Positions 1 to 7,432 of a stretch of DNA of 25,045 nucleotides are shown here, piece after piece. The position numbers and the translations under genes were made by a program. The stretch lies in contig JBKBYG010000021.1 in assembly GCA_046313435.1 (NCBI GenBank), positions 1 through 25,045 on the forward strand, in the 5' to 3' direction. The notes beneath the pieces were generated by a model that was not told the origin of the DNA, searched no databases, and saw nothing but the letters and a program-made list of their open reading frames with translations. Position 1 is the stretch's first letter; each line of letters opens with the position of its first letter. Source of the DNA: JBKBYG01 sp046313435 (GTDB taxonomy: Bacteria > Pseudomonadota > Alphaproteobacteria > Rickettsiales > Arcanibacteraceae).

Positions 1-273
1 TCTCAAATTAATTCTTTATTCATGCTTCAAGAAGTGACTGAAGATACTTCAGATTTGACCGAAAAATCGAAACAAATGGGTAAAAAATTGCTTGATGCAC
101 TTGATAGTTTAAAAATTGATTTACTCTCTGGACGATATTCTAAAAATAATCTTCAAAGTCTTCTTTCCGCTACTTCAAAGCAATTAAATTTTAATATCGA
201 TCCTAATCTTAAAAATATTTTGAGAGAAATTGAAACCAGAGCCGCTGTAGAACTAGCAAAACTTGAAAATTAG
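1..273 (+). CDS. fliX: Flagellar assembly regulator FliX, C-terminal part (5' truncated by window edge)
   Basis: The reading frame is open from base 1 to the TAG at 271-273, giving 90 visible residues; the first ATG (22) is internal, so the true start lies outside the window. The C-terminus reads EIETRAAVELAKLE, very close to the end of alphaproteobacterial FliX, preceded by a helical LLDALDSLKIDLLSGRYS segment that matches the family layout (a leucine-rich 'LLDxLDxxKxxLLxG' stretch). In Caulobacter, FliX couples assembly of the early flagellar basal body to activation of the transcription regulator FlbD. Its presence implies a flagellar regulon in this genome and fits the chemotaxis genes at the other end of the window. 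The partial length is the main limit; the C-terminal signature is distinctive. Confidence 0.85.
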   Translation, partial: SQINSLFMLQEVTEDTSDLTEKSKQMGKKLLDALDSLKIDLLSGRYSKNNLQSLLSATSKQLNFNIDPNLKNILREIETRAAVELAKLEN

Positions 274-316
274 AAATTCTTTATTTACAACTATTAATAT
301 ATATTAAAAAATATTA

Positions 317-345
317 TTGACAATATTAATATTTTTCTTTACAAA
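317..345 (+). promoter_or_regulatory. Candidate sigma70-type promoter upstream of the 1003-aa ankyrin gene
   Basis: A perfect TTGACA (317-322) is followed after 17 bp by TACAAA (340-345). The predicted start near 352 would leave a leader of about 54 nt before the ATG at 406. A second TATAAT (365-370) lacks a good -35 at the right distance. Random matches are common in DNA this AT-rich, so this is a candidate only. Confidence 0.35.
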
Positions 346-405
346 ATTTTTTAAAGTGTTAATATATAATTAATTTAAATGTAACAATTAATATTCGGTT
401 TTATA

Positions 406-3400
406 ATGTTTTCTATTCCTACTAATTTTAAAAATTTGGCAAACACCATAGGAACTGCGTTAAATTCGCTTGTTCCAACAAATACAGAAGTAGAGTCACT
501 CGTCGCAGAAGATTTAAACAGTAGTCAGGAAAAACCTGATAATAAATTAAGCGCAAGCGTATTTGAAAATGAAGCCAAAGAAGGTTTAAGCGAAGAACAG
601 AAAATAATACTTGAAAAAGAAAAGAAAGATGCGGAAGAATTAAATGAAATTGTTACACAATATAAATTCGCCATACCTTTTATTGAAGAAGTTGACACTT
701 CTGAAAAACTTTATGCTGATATACTTCGATTAGCAATAAGTAATGCAAGTAGCCCTATTCATAATAGGCCTGATCATATTGAGATAAAATTGGAATCTGG
801 CAAAAGAATCCCTATGAAATTAGATGAATTTATAAATTGCAAAATTATAAAATTAATAGAATTAGCTAAAATTGATCTTAACAAAAAAGATTTTCGTGGG
901 TCTTATCCTATTATTTATGCTTCTGGATCAATTGAGTTACTTACTGCATTACTAAAACTTGGCGCTCATATTGATGTAAAAGATGACGAAGGTAGAAATT
1001 TGATCATTCAAGCCGTGACTTATGGACGTAAGGATGTAATCAATTTTCTAATTGCTAATAATTCTAATACAAATGTACTGGACTCTGAAAATAACAATCT
1101 CCTTCATATAGTTTCGATACATCATAATGGCTCTTCTAATAGAGATCTAAAAGCTATTGCTAACACTCTAATCGAATATAAAGTTGATATAAATGCTAAA
1201 AATAAAGACGGTAATACGCCTTTACATATTGCAGTGAAAAACCAAAGCAAAGATTTAATAGAATTTTTAGTTAAAAATGGCGCTGATATTAATGTCGCTA
1301 ATAGTCTCAATAAAAAACCTTCAGAACTTACTGAAAATAAAGAAATAAAAAACTTATTAGTCAAACTGCAACTCGAAAGAGAAGAAAAACAGACACAATT
1401 AAATGAAATTTATAAATTTTTTGGCAAGGATTGTAATTCATATAGTGAAGTTTTAGCAAATACTATTAAAGCCTTTAATAACAAAAATCATAAAGGTGAA
1501 ATTCAGGTGGGAGTAAGATTATATAAGCAAACACCATTTATTGAAGAGGTTATTAAACCTTTAATTGAATTAGCTCAGGACGCAAGGTTATCACATAATG
1601 CAATTTTACCCGAAGATTTTGCCCAAGTTGCTGAAAGTATGCTCGCCCAAGCCATAACCAAAACTCAGGAAACTAAAGTTGCTAAGAAAGTTACGAATGC
1701 GGAACCAGCTAGAACAGCTGAGGAAACTAAAAGAGTTGAAGCCGCTAGAAAGCTCGAAGAAGCTAGAATAGCTGAAGAAGCTAGAAAAGCTGAGGAAGCT
1801 AAAAAGGCTGAAGAAGCTAGAAAGGCTGAAGAAGCTAAAAGAGCTGAAGATAGAATAGCTGAAGAAGCTAGAAAGGCTGAAGAAGCTAAAAAAGCCGAAG
1901 AAACTAGAAGAGCCGAAGAAACTAGAAGAGCCGAAGAAACTAGAATAGCTGAAGAAGCTAAAAGAGCCAAAGAAACTAGAATAGCTGAAGAGTCTAAGAA
2001 AGCTCACGAAGCTATAGTAGCTAAACCTCAATTACTTGTAAAAGCAGAAAAAGTGATTATTACTAACGTTACAAAATATCATGCTGAAACTGTTCAAGTT
2101 AATTCTAACGATGATATACTTACACCAGCTATGAAAGTTAAAGAAACCAATAAGTTAGAAAGAATATTAAAAGAAAATGATGTTTTAACGTTAGAAAAAA
2201 ACGACCAACTTGAGGGTGGAAATTCTTCAACCCCTACTAACCTAAAACAAGAAAAATTAAATGCTATTGTTGAAACTTATGGCACAAATTGCAGGTCATA
2301 TAATGAAATACTATTACACACTATAAATGTATTTAAAGGCCTTGAGTTATCTTCTCAATCAGAATTTATTACTAATGTCATTCGCCCTTTAGTTGAATTA
2401 AGCCAAGATAAAGACTTGCTTCACAAATTTATTCCTTTAAATATAAATAAGACCTATAAAAATGGTGATACAATTCTACATATAGCTTTAAAAAGCACAG
2501 GAAATCAAGGTTTGATTGATTTACTTATTGATAACGGCGCTAGTCCTTCTACACCAAATAATGATGGCGAAACTGTTTCTAATATACTTAAATATCAACG
2601 TAATTCACTTGAAACTAATGCACACCTAGAAGAACCTAGCAAACCATTGGTTAATAAAAACGCTTGTTCCACAAAGAAAAAGAAAATCAAAAAAGCCGTA
2701 CAAGATAAAAGCGCCGAAGAAACTAAAATAGCCGAAGCAGCTAGGAAAGCTCAAGAAGAAGAGAATGCTAGAGTAGCCGAAGAAGCTAGAAAAGCTCGAG
2801 AAGAAGAGAATGCTAGAGTAGCTGAAGCTGCAAAGAAAGCTGAAGCGCAAGCTAAAAAGCAAGAAACAAGAGAAACAGTAAGTATAGCTTCTATTATAGG
2901 CTTAGCTGTAAATTTTAGTAAGCTTGTACAAAACAAACTTCCTGCAAATATTGTGAGTAGATTATCAGATCTCGCTTTGCCTATACTTAAAGAGTGCAAG
3001 AAGCTTTCTCCGCTAACTGGTAGAGCACAGGATTCTGCTAAAATCTTTGCTAAATCTGGAGCTCCTTTAATCATGGTCGCAGCTTTAGCCACAGGTATCT
3101 ATACTCTTATTAAAGATTTAAGGAACAAAAAATCTGTAAAAGAAAGCATAGCTGATGCAATATGTAAATCCGGAATAGCAGTTGCAGAAGGTGGCGCTGC
3201 AATATTTTGCGCAAGTTTAACTGAAGCAGGAATAGCTACGGTAGGTGGAGCAGTAGCAGCTTCAACCCTTTTGCCTGCATTAATCACTGGTGCTGCTGCC
3301 GTTACTGGTGCTTGTGCTATTGGAGCTGGTGCTAATTGTGTTAAACGCTTAATAGTTGGAAAATATACTGAACGAGTTTGCAAGAATGAAAATCGCAGCA

Positions 3401-3417
3401 GACAAAATACTGTGTAG
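406..3417 (+). CDS. Ankyrin-repeat / coiled-coil protein with hydrophobic C-terminus, putative secreted effector
   Basis: This is a 1003-residue mosaic protein. Residues about 165-320 hold ankyrin repeats (motifs such as GNTPLHIAVKNQSKDLIEFL and NGADINVAN). Residues about 332-395 form a module (LNEIYKFFGKDCNSYSEVL, then PFIEEVIKPLIELAQD) that recurs at about 618-675 (LNAIVETYGTNCRSYNEIL, then FITNVIRPLVELSQD) and is followed by another ankyrin unit (about 683-725, NGDTILHIALKSTG). Residues about 430-535 are an almost pure charged coiled coil of (A/K/R)-rich AEEARKAEE units, with a shorter one at 768-825. The C-terminus (about 888-905 and 920-985) is hydrophobic and Gly/Ala-rich, suggesting membrane insertion. 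No Sec signal peptide is seen. Ankyrin proteins of Rickettsiales are often T4SS or T1SS substrates; secretion here is inference. The gene stands alone between fliX and the NTF2-like gene. No specific family is recognised. Confidence 0.85.
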   Translation: MFSIPTNFKNLANTIGTALNSLVPTNTEVESLVAEDLNSSQEKPDNKLSASVFENEAKEGLSEEQKIILEKEKKDAEELNEIVTQYKFAIPFIEEVDTSEKLYADILRLAISNASSPIHNRPDHIEIKLESGKRIPMKLDEFINCKIIKLIELAKIDLNKKDFRGSYPIIYASGSIELLTALLKLGAHIDVKDDEGRNLIIQAVTYGRKDVINFLIANNSNTNVLDSENNNLLHIVSIHHNGSSNRDLKAIANTLIEYKVDINAKNKDGNTPLHIAVKNQSKDLIEFLVKNGADINVANSLNKKPSELTENKEIKNLLVKLQLEREEKQTQLNEIYKFFGKDCNSYSEVLANTIKAFNNKNHKGEIQVGVRLYKQTPFIEEVIKPLIELAQDARLSHNAILPEDFAQVAESMLAQAITKTQETKVAKKVTNAEPARTAEETKRVEAARKLEEARIAEEARKAEEAKKAEEARKAEEAKRAEDRIAEEARKAEEAKKAEETRRAEETRRAEETRIAEEAKRAKETRIAEESKKAHEAIVAKPQLLVKAEKVIITNVTKYHAETVQVNSNDDILTPAMKVKETNKLERILKENDVLTLEKNDQLEGGNSSTPTNLKQEKLNAIVETYGTNCRSYNEILLHTINVFKGLELSSQSEFITNVIRPLVELSQDKDLLHKFIPLNINKTYKNGDTILHIALKSTGNQGLIDLLIDNGASPSTPNNDGETVSNILKYQRNSLETNAHLEEPSKPLVNKNACSTKKKKIKKAVQDKSAEETKIAEAARKAQEEENARVAEEARKAREEENARVAEAAKKAEAQAKKQETRETVSIASIIGLAVNFSKLVQNKLPANIVSRLSDLALPILKECKKLSPLTGRAQDSAKIFAKSGAPLIMVAALATGIYTLIKDLRNKKSVKESIADAICKSGIAVAEGGAAIFCASLTEAGIATVGGAVAASTLLPALITGAAAVTGACAIGAGANCVKRLIVGKYTERVCKNENRSRQNTV
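1735..2010 (+). repeat. In-frame tandem repeat, about 18-bp unit, encoding AEEA(R/K)K
   Basis: Units of the form GCTGAAGAAGCTAGAAAR repeat with point variation and a few length changes (for example the AEDRIAEE interruption near residue 481). They encode the charged coiled coil of the ankyrin protein. A shorter related array lies at 2707-2850. Such arrays are prone to copy-number change. Confidence 0.8.
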
Positions 3418-3530
3418 TATAGATAAATAATTCATAATAAAATTTTGGATCAGTATTTAATCCTTATTTAACTTTTATATATTAATGGTTAGACTTTTGT
3501 AAAACCATTTATTATATAAAGGTTAGAAAT

Positions 3531-3938
3531 ATGAGAGAGACTTTAATCAAATCTTATATTAGTGCTATAGAAAAGAGTGACTGGAAAAGTTTAATGGAAC
3601 TTTTTTCAACTACAGCAAAAATCACTTCCCCTACACATAAAGATATTAATCCAGATGCGTATTATAAAGAATATTTCTATAATATACTATTTTCAAGCGT
3701 TTCAATAAAAGGCATATACAGCAATGATAATGATTCTCTAAGTTTAATTGCTCATATAACAAAAAATATTACTTTAATAAATAGTCAAAACATTATATAT
3801 GATGCAGTAAAAATATTCCAGTTTTCGGAAGATTATAAATACATAAATAAGATCGAGATGATTTATGATAGTAACCAGTCTCAATTAATTAATAGAAACA
3901 ATTCATATTATGATGAGATAAAGAACCTTGTAGATTAA
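3531..3938 (+). CDS. NTF2-like / SnoaL-fold protein of unknown function
   Basis: A 135-residue soluble protein. The N-terminus (LIKSYISAIEKSDWKSLMEL) and the following FSTTAKITSPTHKDI...YYKEYF pattern match the NTF2-like/SnoaL fold: a first helix of the 'Y..A....D...L..LF...A' type, then a strand-rich C-terminal half (SLIAHITKNITL, IYDAVKIFQFS, INKIEMIYD). Members range from enzymes to small-ligand binders, and no catalytic residues can be assigned. The stop codon is one base from the start of the downstream permease gene, so the two are almost certainly co-transcribed. There is a reasonable AAAGG ribosome-binding site about 9 nt upstream. Family-level assignment is by fold pattern only. Confidence 0.6.
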   Translation: MRETLIKSYISAIEKSDWKSLMELFSTTAKITSPTHKDINPDAYYKEYFYNILFSSVSIKGIYSNDNDSLSLIAHITKNITLINSQNIIYDAVKIFQFSEDYKYINKIEMIYDSNQSQLINRNNSYYDEIKNLVD

Positions 3939-3939
3939 A

Positions 3940-4992
3940 ATGTCAAAGTTTAAAAATAACTTTTTTTGGATAAGTATATTATTTATCTCTATAGTAGGAT
4001 TATATTATATAAAAGATATATTATTTCCGTTCATTCTTTCAGTCATAATTGCATATATATTTCATCCTCTAGAGACTAGATTAAATACAATCATTAAGTC
4101 TAAAAACTTAACAGTATCTATTATAATAATTTTCTTTATTTTAATTTTTACGCTAATTTTTTCTTTAATTATACCCAAAATTTATAATGAATTGAATAAT
4201 TTAATTAGTCGATTTGCGGACTATAAATTAGTTTTACAAAACAAAATACCAAGCAATTTTGTTAATAGTTTTTTTAATGGGAATCAAGGCCTACAATATA
4301 AGATTGAAGATAGTATTACAAGTGTCGCTAATTACTTGTTCAAGTATATTATATCTATTTTACAAAATGTGTGGAACTCGAGCCTGTCAATTTTAAATTT
4401 AATCTCTCTTATTTTTCTTACTCCAATCATAAGTTTTTATTTCCTTAGGGACTATAATAAAATCATTTTATCTTTTAATAACTTTATTCCTAAATCGAAG
4501 ATTGAAATTTTTAAAACTAAATTTAAACTTATTGATAATATACTGCATAATTACCTTAGAGGGCAAATGAATGTATGTTTACTGTTAATCATTTACTATT
4601 ATGTGTGCTTTAAAATACTAAATTTTGAATCATCTTTACTTTTAGGAATGGTATGTGGAATATTAATCATTATACCTTACATAGGAATTATTATAAGTTC
4701 ATTAACGACTATAATTGTAGCCATTATACAATTTCCGAACCTAAGTAATATTGGTGTAATAATTTTAGTGTTCGTAATAGGACAAATTATTGAAGGAAAT
4801 TTTATTACTCCTAAGCTTATAGGTGACAAAATAGGATTACATCCAGTATGGATAATTTTTTCAATGTTAGTTTGTGGGAATATATTTGGATTAGTCGGAA
4901 TGATATTAGCTATTCCAATTGCTGCCATATTAAAAATATTAATCGAAACTTTACTAGAAAATTACTATCAAAGCGGTTATTATAAAAATTAA
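3940..4992 (+). CDS. AI-2E family transporter (PerM-like permease)
   Basis: A 350-residue inner-membrane protein with the AI-2E exporter/PerM family arrangement: an N-terminal pair of membrane helices (about 8-45), a third near 59-82, a soluble segment, then a C-terminal block of several helices. Family-typical motifs are visible: TPIISFYFLRDY (about 163-174), IIPYIGIIISSL (about 245-256), and near the C-terminus NFITPKLIGDKIGLHPVWII followed by GLVGMILAIPIAA. Substrates are generally unknown; some members export autoinducer-2 and others act in Na+/H+ exchange. It is separated by 1 bp from the NTF2-like gene and by 18 bp from hdaA. Association of this permease type with a DnaA-related hdaA gene is common in alphaproteobacteria, which supports both calls. 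Confidence 0.9.
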   Translation: MSKFKNNFFWISILFISIVGLYYIKDILFPFILSVIIAYIFHPLETRLNTIIKSKNLTVSIIIIFFILIFTLIFSLIIPKIYNELNNLISRFADYKLVLQNKIPSNFVNSFFNGNQGLQYKIEDSITSVANYLFKYIISILQNVWNSSLSILNLISLIFLTPIISFYFLRDYNKIILSFNNFIPKSKIEIFKTKFKLIDNILHNYLRGQMNVCLLLIIYYYVCFKILNFESSLLLGMVCGILIIIPYIGIIISSLTTIIVAIIQFPNLSNIGVIILVFVIGQIIEGNFITPKLIGDKIGLHPVWIIFSMLVCGNIFGLVGMILAIPIAAILKILIETLLENYYQSGYYKN

Positions 4993-5010
4993 ATATATAG
5001 GTAACCAATT

Positions 5011-5712
5011 TTGCAACAATTTGTTTTTGAACTAAATGAATCTGAAAATTATTCAAATGAAGATTATATAGTGTCAGTTTCAAATCAAGCAGCAATTCAA
5101 ACTATAAATAATTGGCCAAATTGGGGTAACAGGCTGTATCATAATATTCTTCTAATTTATGGAGTTGAAGGTTGTGGAAAAACACATTTGTCTCATATAT
5201 GGCAAAGGAAATCAAATGCCAAGTTTTTATCAAAATTAGCATTTTATCAATATTCGCCGAATGAATTATTAGATAGGACAGACTGTTATATAATTGAAGA
5301 TTTCGAAGAATGGATTGATTTAGAAATTAAATTACTACATTTATTAAATTTAATAATTGAAAAGAAAAAATTTCTTCTTATCACTATGAATACTAGACCG
5401 CGAGCCATTTCTATAAAATTGCTAGATTTAAGCTCCCGTTTATATTCATTTCCTAATATAGAAATTTCAGCACCTGATGATGAATTACTTTCTAAAATTT
5501 TATTAAAATATTTTGCAGATCGTCATTTAAGGGTTAATACTCAAATTATCAATTATATGCTTCCAAGGATAGAGCGTTCATTTGCAAATCTGAAAAAATT
5601 CGTTGAAGCACTTGATAAAAAATCTTTGGTAGAAAAAAGAAATATAACTATCCCGTTAATTAAAGAAGTTTTAGATTATATTGATTATGAAAATAAATAT
5701 CATGCACAATAA
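5011..5712 (+). CDS. hdaA: HdaA, DnaA-related regulatory inactivator of replication initiation
   Basis: A 233-residue protein related to the AAA+ domain of DnaA but without the DNA-binding domain IV. The Walker A motif GVEGCGKT lies at residues 51-58, a Walker B-like IIEDFEEW at about 94-101, and SSRLYSF at about 140-146 sits where DnaA-family sensor/arginine residues occur. HdaA works with the DNA-bound sliding clamp (DnaN) to stimulate ATP hydrolysis by DnaA and block re-initiation. The start is TTG at 5011, because no upstream ATG exists and an internal ATG would cut the ATPase domain. An AGGT ribosome-binding site lies at 4999-5002. This start also gives the N-terminus MQQFVFEL, which resembles the clamp-binding motif (QLxLxF type) found at this position in Hda proteins. 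Confidence 0.88.
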   Translation: MQQFVFELNESENYSNEDYIVSVSNQAAIQTINNWPNWGNRLYHNILLIYGVEGCGKTHLSHIWQRKSNAKFLSKLAFYQYSPNELLDRTDCYIIEDFEEWIDLEIKLLHLLNLIIEKKKFLLITMNTRPRAISIKLLDLSSRLYSFPNIEISAPDDELLSKILLKYFADRHLRVNTQIINYMLPRIERSFANLKKFVEALDKKSLVEKRNITIPLIKEVLDYIDYENKYHAQ

Positions 5713-6433
5713 ATTAAAGGCATTTACAATTTTAGAAATGTCTATAGTTCTAGTTATCATTGGCTTAATTCTTGGTAGTATTTATGGTGCAGCAGATTTA
5801 ATAAATCAGTCAAAGTTAAAGGCTGTTATCAAAGAAATCTATAAATATAGAGTGGCTTTAAATAATTTCAAAAGTCAATATAATGCTCTTCCTGGTGATT
5901 TTAATGCTGCTACTACTATTTGGCCTTCAGCTGGAACCGCAAATGGCAACGGGAATAATGCAGTAGAGGGCGGTGCAAATAGCAATACACCACTTGAAGA
6001 TACATATGTATATCAGCATCTTTACCTTGGAGGAATGCTTGCAGAATTTTATGTAGGCGGGTTACAATCTGGGACTAGAAAAATTATAGGTAAAAACTTA
6101 CCTGTTTCGGTATATAGTGCAGGAACCTATGATGTATATACAGAAGGTGTTTATGGGATTAGTGCAACTTTTTTAGAATTTGGATCATTTAACGGCGCTT
6201 TTAACCAATATGCTAATGGACCTATTCTTAATGCAATCGATGCTTTTTATATAGATAAAAAAATTGACGATGGGATAGCCTATAAAGGGAATGTATTTAG
6301 TATAAGAAGTTCTAGCAATCTTTCGAATAATACATGTGTCACAAATGTTTACTATTCTACCCCTTCTAATTATATATTAAGTGATAAATCCGTAACATGT
6401 AGAATGATGATACTATTTACTAATAACAACTAG
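5702..6433 (+). CDS. Prepilin-like protein with N-terminal methylation/cleavage motif (paralogue 1)
   Basis: The protein has 243 residues from the ATG at 5702, overlapping the end of hdaA by 11 nt; an upstream in-frame ATG at 5681 would add seven residues before the leader and is less likely. The N-terminus MHNKLKA/FTILEMSIVLVIIGLILGS is a class III (type IV pilin-like) signal: short basic leader, cleavage before Phe, Glu at +5, then a hydrophobic helix. The -1 residue is Ala rather than the usual Gly. The rest of the protein has features of a minor-pilin/pseudopilin family: YNALPGDFNAA, a GNGNN stretch, YQHLYLGGML, and a C-terminal YIDKKIDDG with two cysteines. It is clearly paralogous to the gene at 11435. 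Role in a type IV pilus or type II-like system is inferred from the signal; no machinery genes are in the window. Confidence 0.82.
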   Translation: MHNKLKAFTILEMSIVLVIIGLILGSIYGAADLINQSKLKAVIKEIYKYRVALNNFKSQYNALPGDFNAATTIWPSAGTANGNGNNAVEGGANSNTPLEDTYVYQHLYLGGMLAEFYVGGLQSGTRKIIGKNLPVSVYSAGTYDVYTEGVYGISATFLEFGSFNGAFNQYANGPILNAIDAFYIDKKIDDGIAYKGNVFSIRSSSNLSNNTCVTNVYYSTPSNYILSDKSVTCRMMILFTNNN

Positions 6434-6530
6434 CTAATATTTCATTTTCACATATCTTTACTATTATTGTTCAAGATTTTATTATTTAAAATAAAATTTA
6501 CCTTTTAAATCGAGAATTTACAATAATTTC

Positions 6531-6560
6531 TTGCAAAAAAACTATTTCTTATTGTAAAAT
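6531..6560 (+). promoter_or_regulatory. Candidate promoter of the cox cluster
   Basis: TTGCAA (6531-6536), an 18-bp spacer and TAAAAT (6555-6560) lie about 50 bp upstream of coxB, inside a 177-bp gene-free gap. No ORF of note is present in the gap. The match is moderate and AT-richness weakens it. Confidence 0.3.
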
Positions 6561-6610
6561 CAAATAATAATGTTGCTTTGCAATTAAACTATTTCAGGAA
6601 GTGTTTTTAA

Positions 6611-7423
6611 ATGAGAAATAAAATTTTTTCTTTAGTAAATTTATTAATAGCATTATTTTTTGCGGATGCTTCTTACGCTGATTATCCTCGTCCTTGGCAA
6701 ATGGATTTTCAAGCACCTGTAACATCTATAATGCATAAATATTTGAGTTTCCAGCATTTTCTCCATATTATTTGTGTTATAATTTGTTTACTTGTATTAT
6801 TTTTACTTACATATGTTTGTATTCGCTTTCACAAAAGCAATAATCCAACACCCAGCAAAACTTCACATAATAGTTTTATTGAAATTATTTGGACATTAAT
6901 TCCAGTTGTAATTTTAATTGGCGTGTCAATACCATCTTTAAGGATTTTATATTACAGCAATGTAGTTAAATCTGCAGATATGACTCTGAAAATAGTTGGA
7001 CATCAATGGTATTGGGAATATCAATACCCGGATCATGGAAATTTTTCATTTGATAGCTATATGATAAGTGATGATAAACTCCAGAAAGGACAATTAAGAC
7101 TCCTTGAAGTTGATAATAGAGTTATACTACCTGTAAATACGAATATTAGAATATTGACTACCTCACAAGACGTGATTCATAGTTGGGCAGTACCTTCATT
7201 TGGAATTAAAACAGATGCTGTTCCAGGAAGAATAAACGAAGCATGGTTTAATGTTGAAAGACCGGGAATTTATTATGGCCAGTGTTCTGAATTATGTGGA
7301 GTGGGCCATGCATTTATGCCTATTGCTGTAGAAGTTGTTTCTAAAGAAGATTTTGAGAAATGGATTTCAGAAGCTAAACAAAAATATGCTAACCTTCCTG
7401 TGCAATACGTATCTTTAAAATAA
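6611..7423 (+). CDS. coxB: Cytochrome c oxidase subunit II
   Basis: A 270-residue CuA-bearing subunit of the aa3 terminal oxidase, which receives electrons from cytochrome c. It has an N-terminal signal sequence ending near SYA (residues 20-22), two transmembrane helices (about 50-72 and 90-112), and the aromatic motif GHQWYWEY (130-137). The CuA ligands are complete: His190 (DVIHSW), Cys225, Glu227, Cys229, His233 and Met236 in QCSELCGVGHAFMP. An AGGAAG ribosome-binding site lies at 6596-6601. It is the first gene of the oxidase cluster, 9 bp from coxA. Length and motifs are normal. Confidence 0.97.
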   Translation: MRNKIFSLVNLLIALFFADASYADYPRPWQMDFQAPVTSIMHKYLSFQHFLHIICVIICLLVLFLLTYVCIRFHKSNNPTPSKTSHNSFIEIIWTLIPVVILIGVSIPSLRILYYSNVVKSADMTLKIVGHQWYWEYQYPDHGNFSFDSYMISDDKLQKGQLRLLEVDNRVILPVNTNIRILTTSQDVIHSWAVPSFGIKTDAVPGRINEAWFNVERPGIYYGQCSELCGVGHAFMPIAVEVVSKEDFEKWISEAKQKYANLPVQYVSLK

Positions 7424-7432
7424 GAGGAAAAC

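Noticed and set aside
1606..2031. Long open frames on the minus strand opposite the coiled-coil region (also 2626-3092)
   Set aside because: They are low-complexity Ser/Phe or Ala/Ser/Leu strings produced by the complement of the AEEARK repeats, without ribosome-binding sites or family resemblance.
5681..5701. Upstream ATG as start of the first prepilin gene
   Set aside because: It would lie deeper in hdaA and add seven residues ahead of an already complete short basic leader; ATG 5702 gives a standard leader.
6434..6610. Possible CtrA-type TTAA-N7-TTAA sites in the gap before coxB
   Set aside because: I checked one TTAA (6486) and its partner is TTTA; in this base composition such matches would carry little weight anyway.
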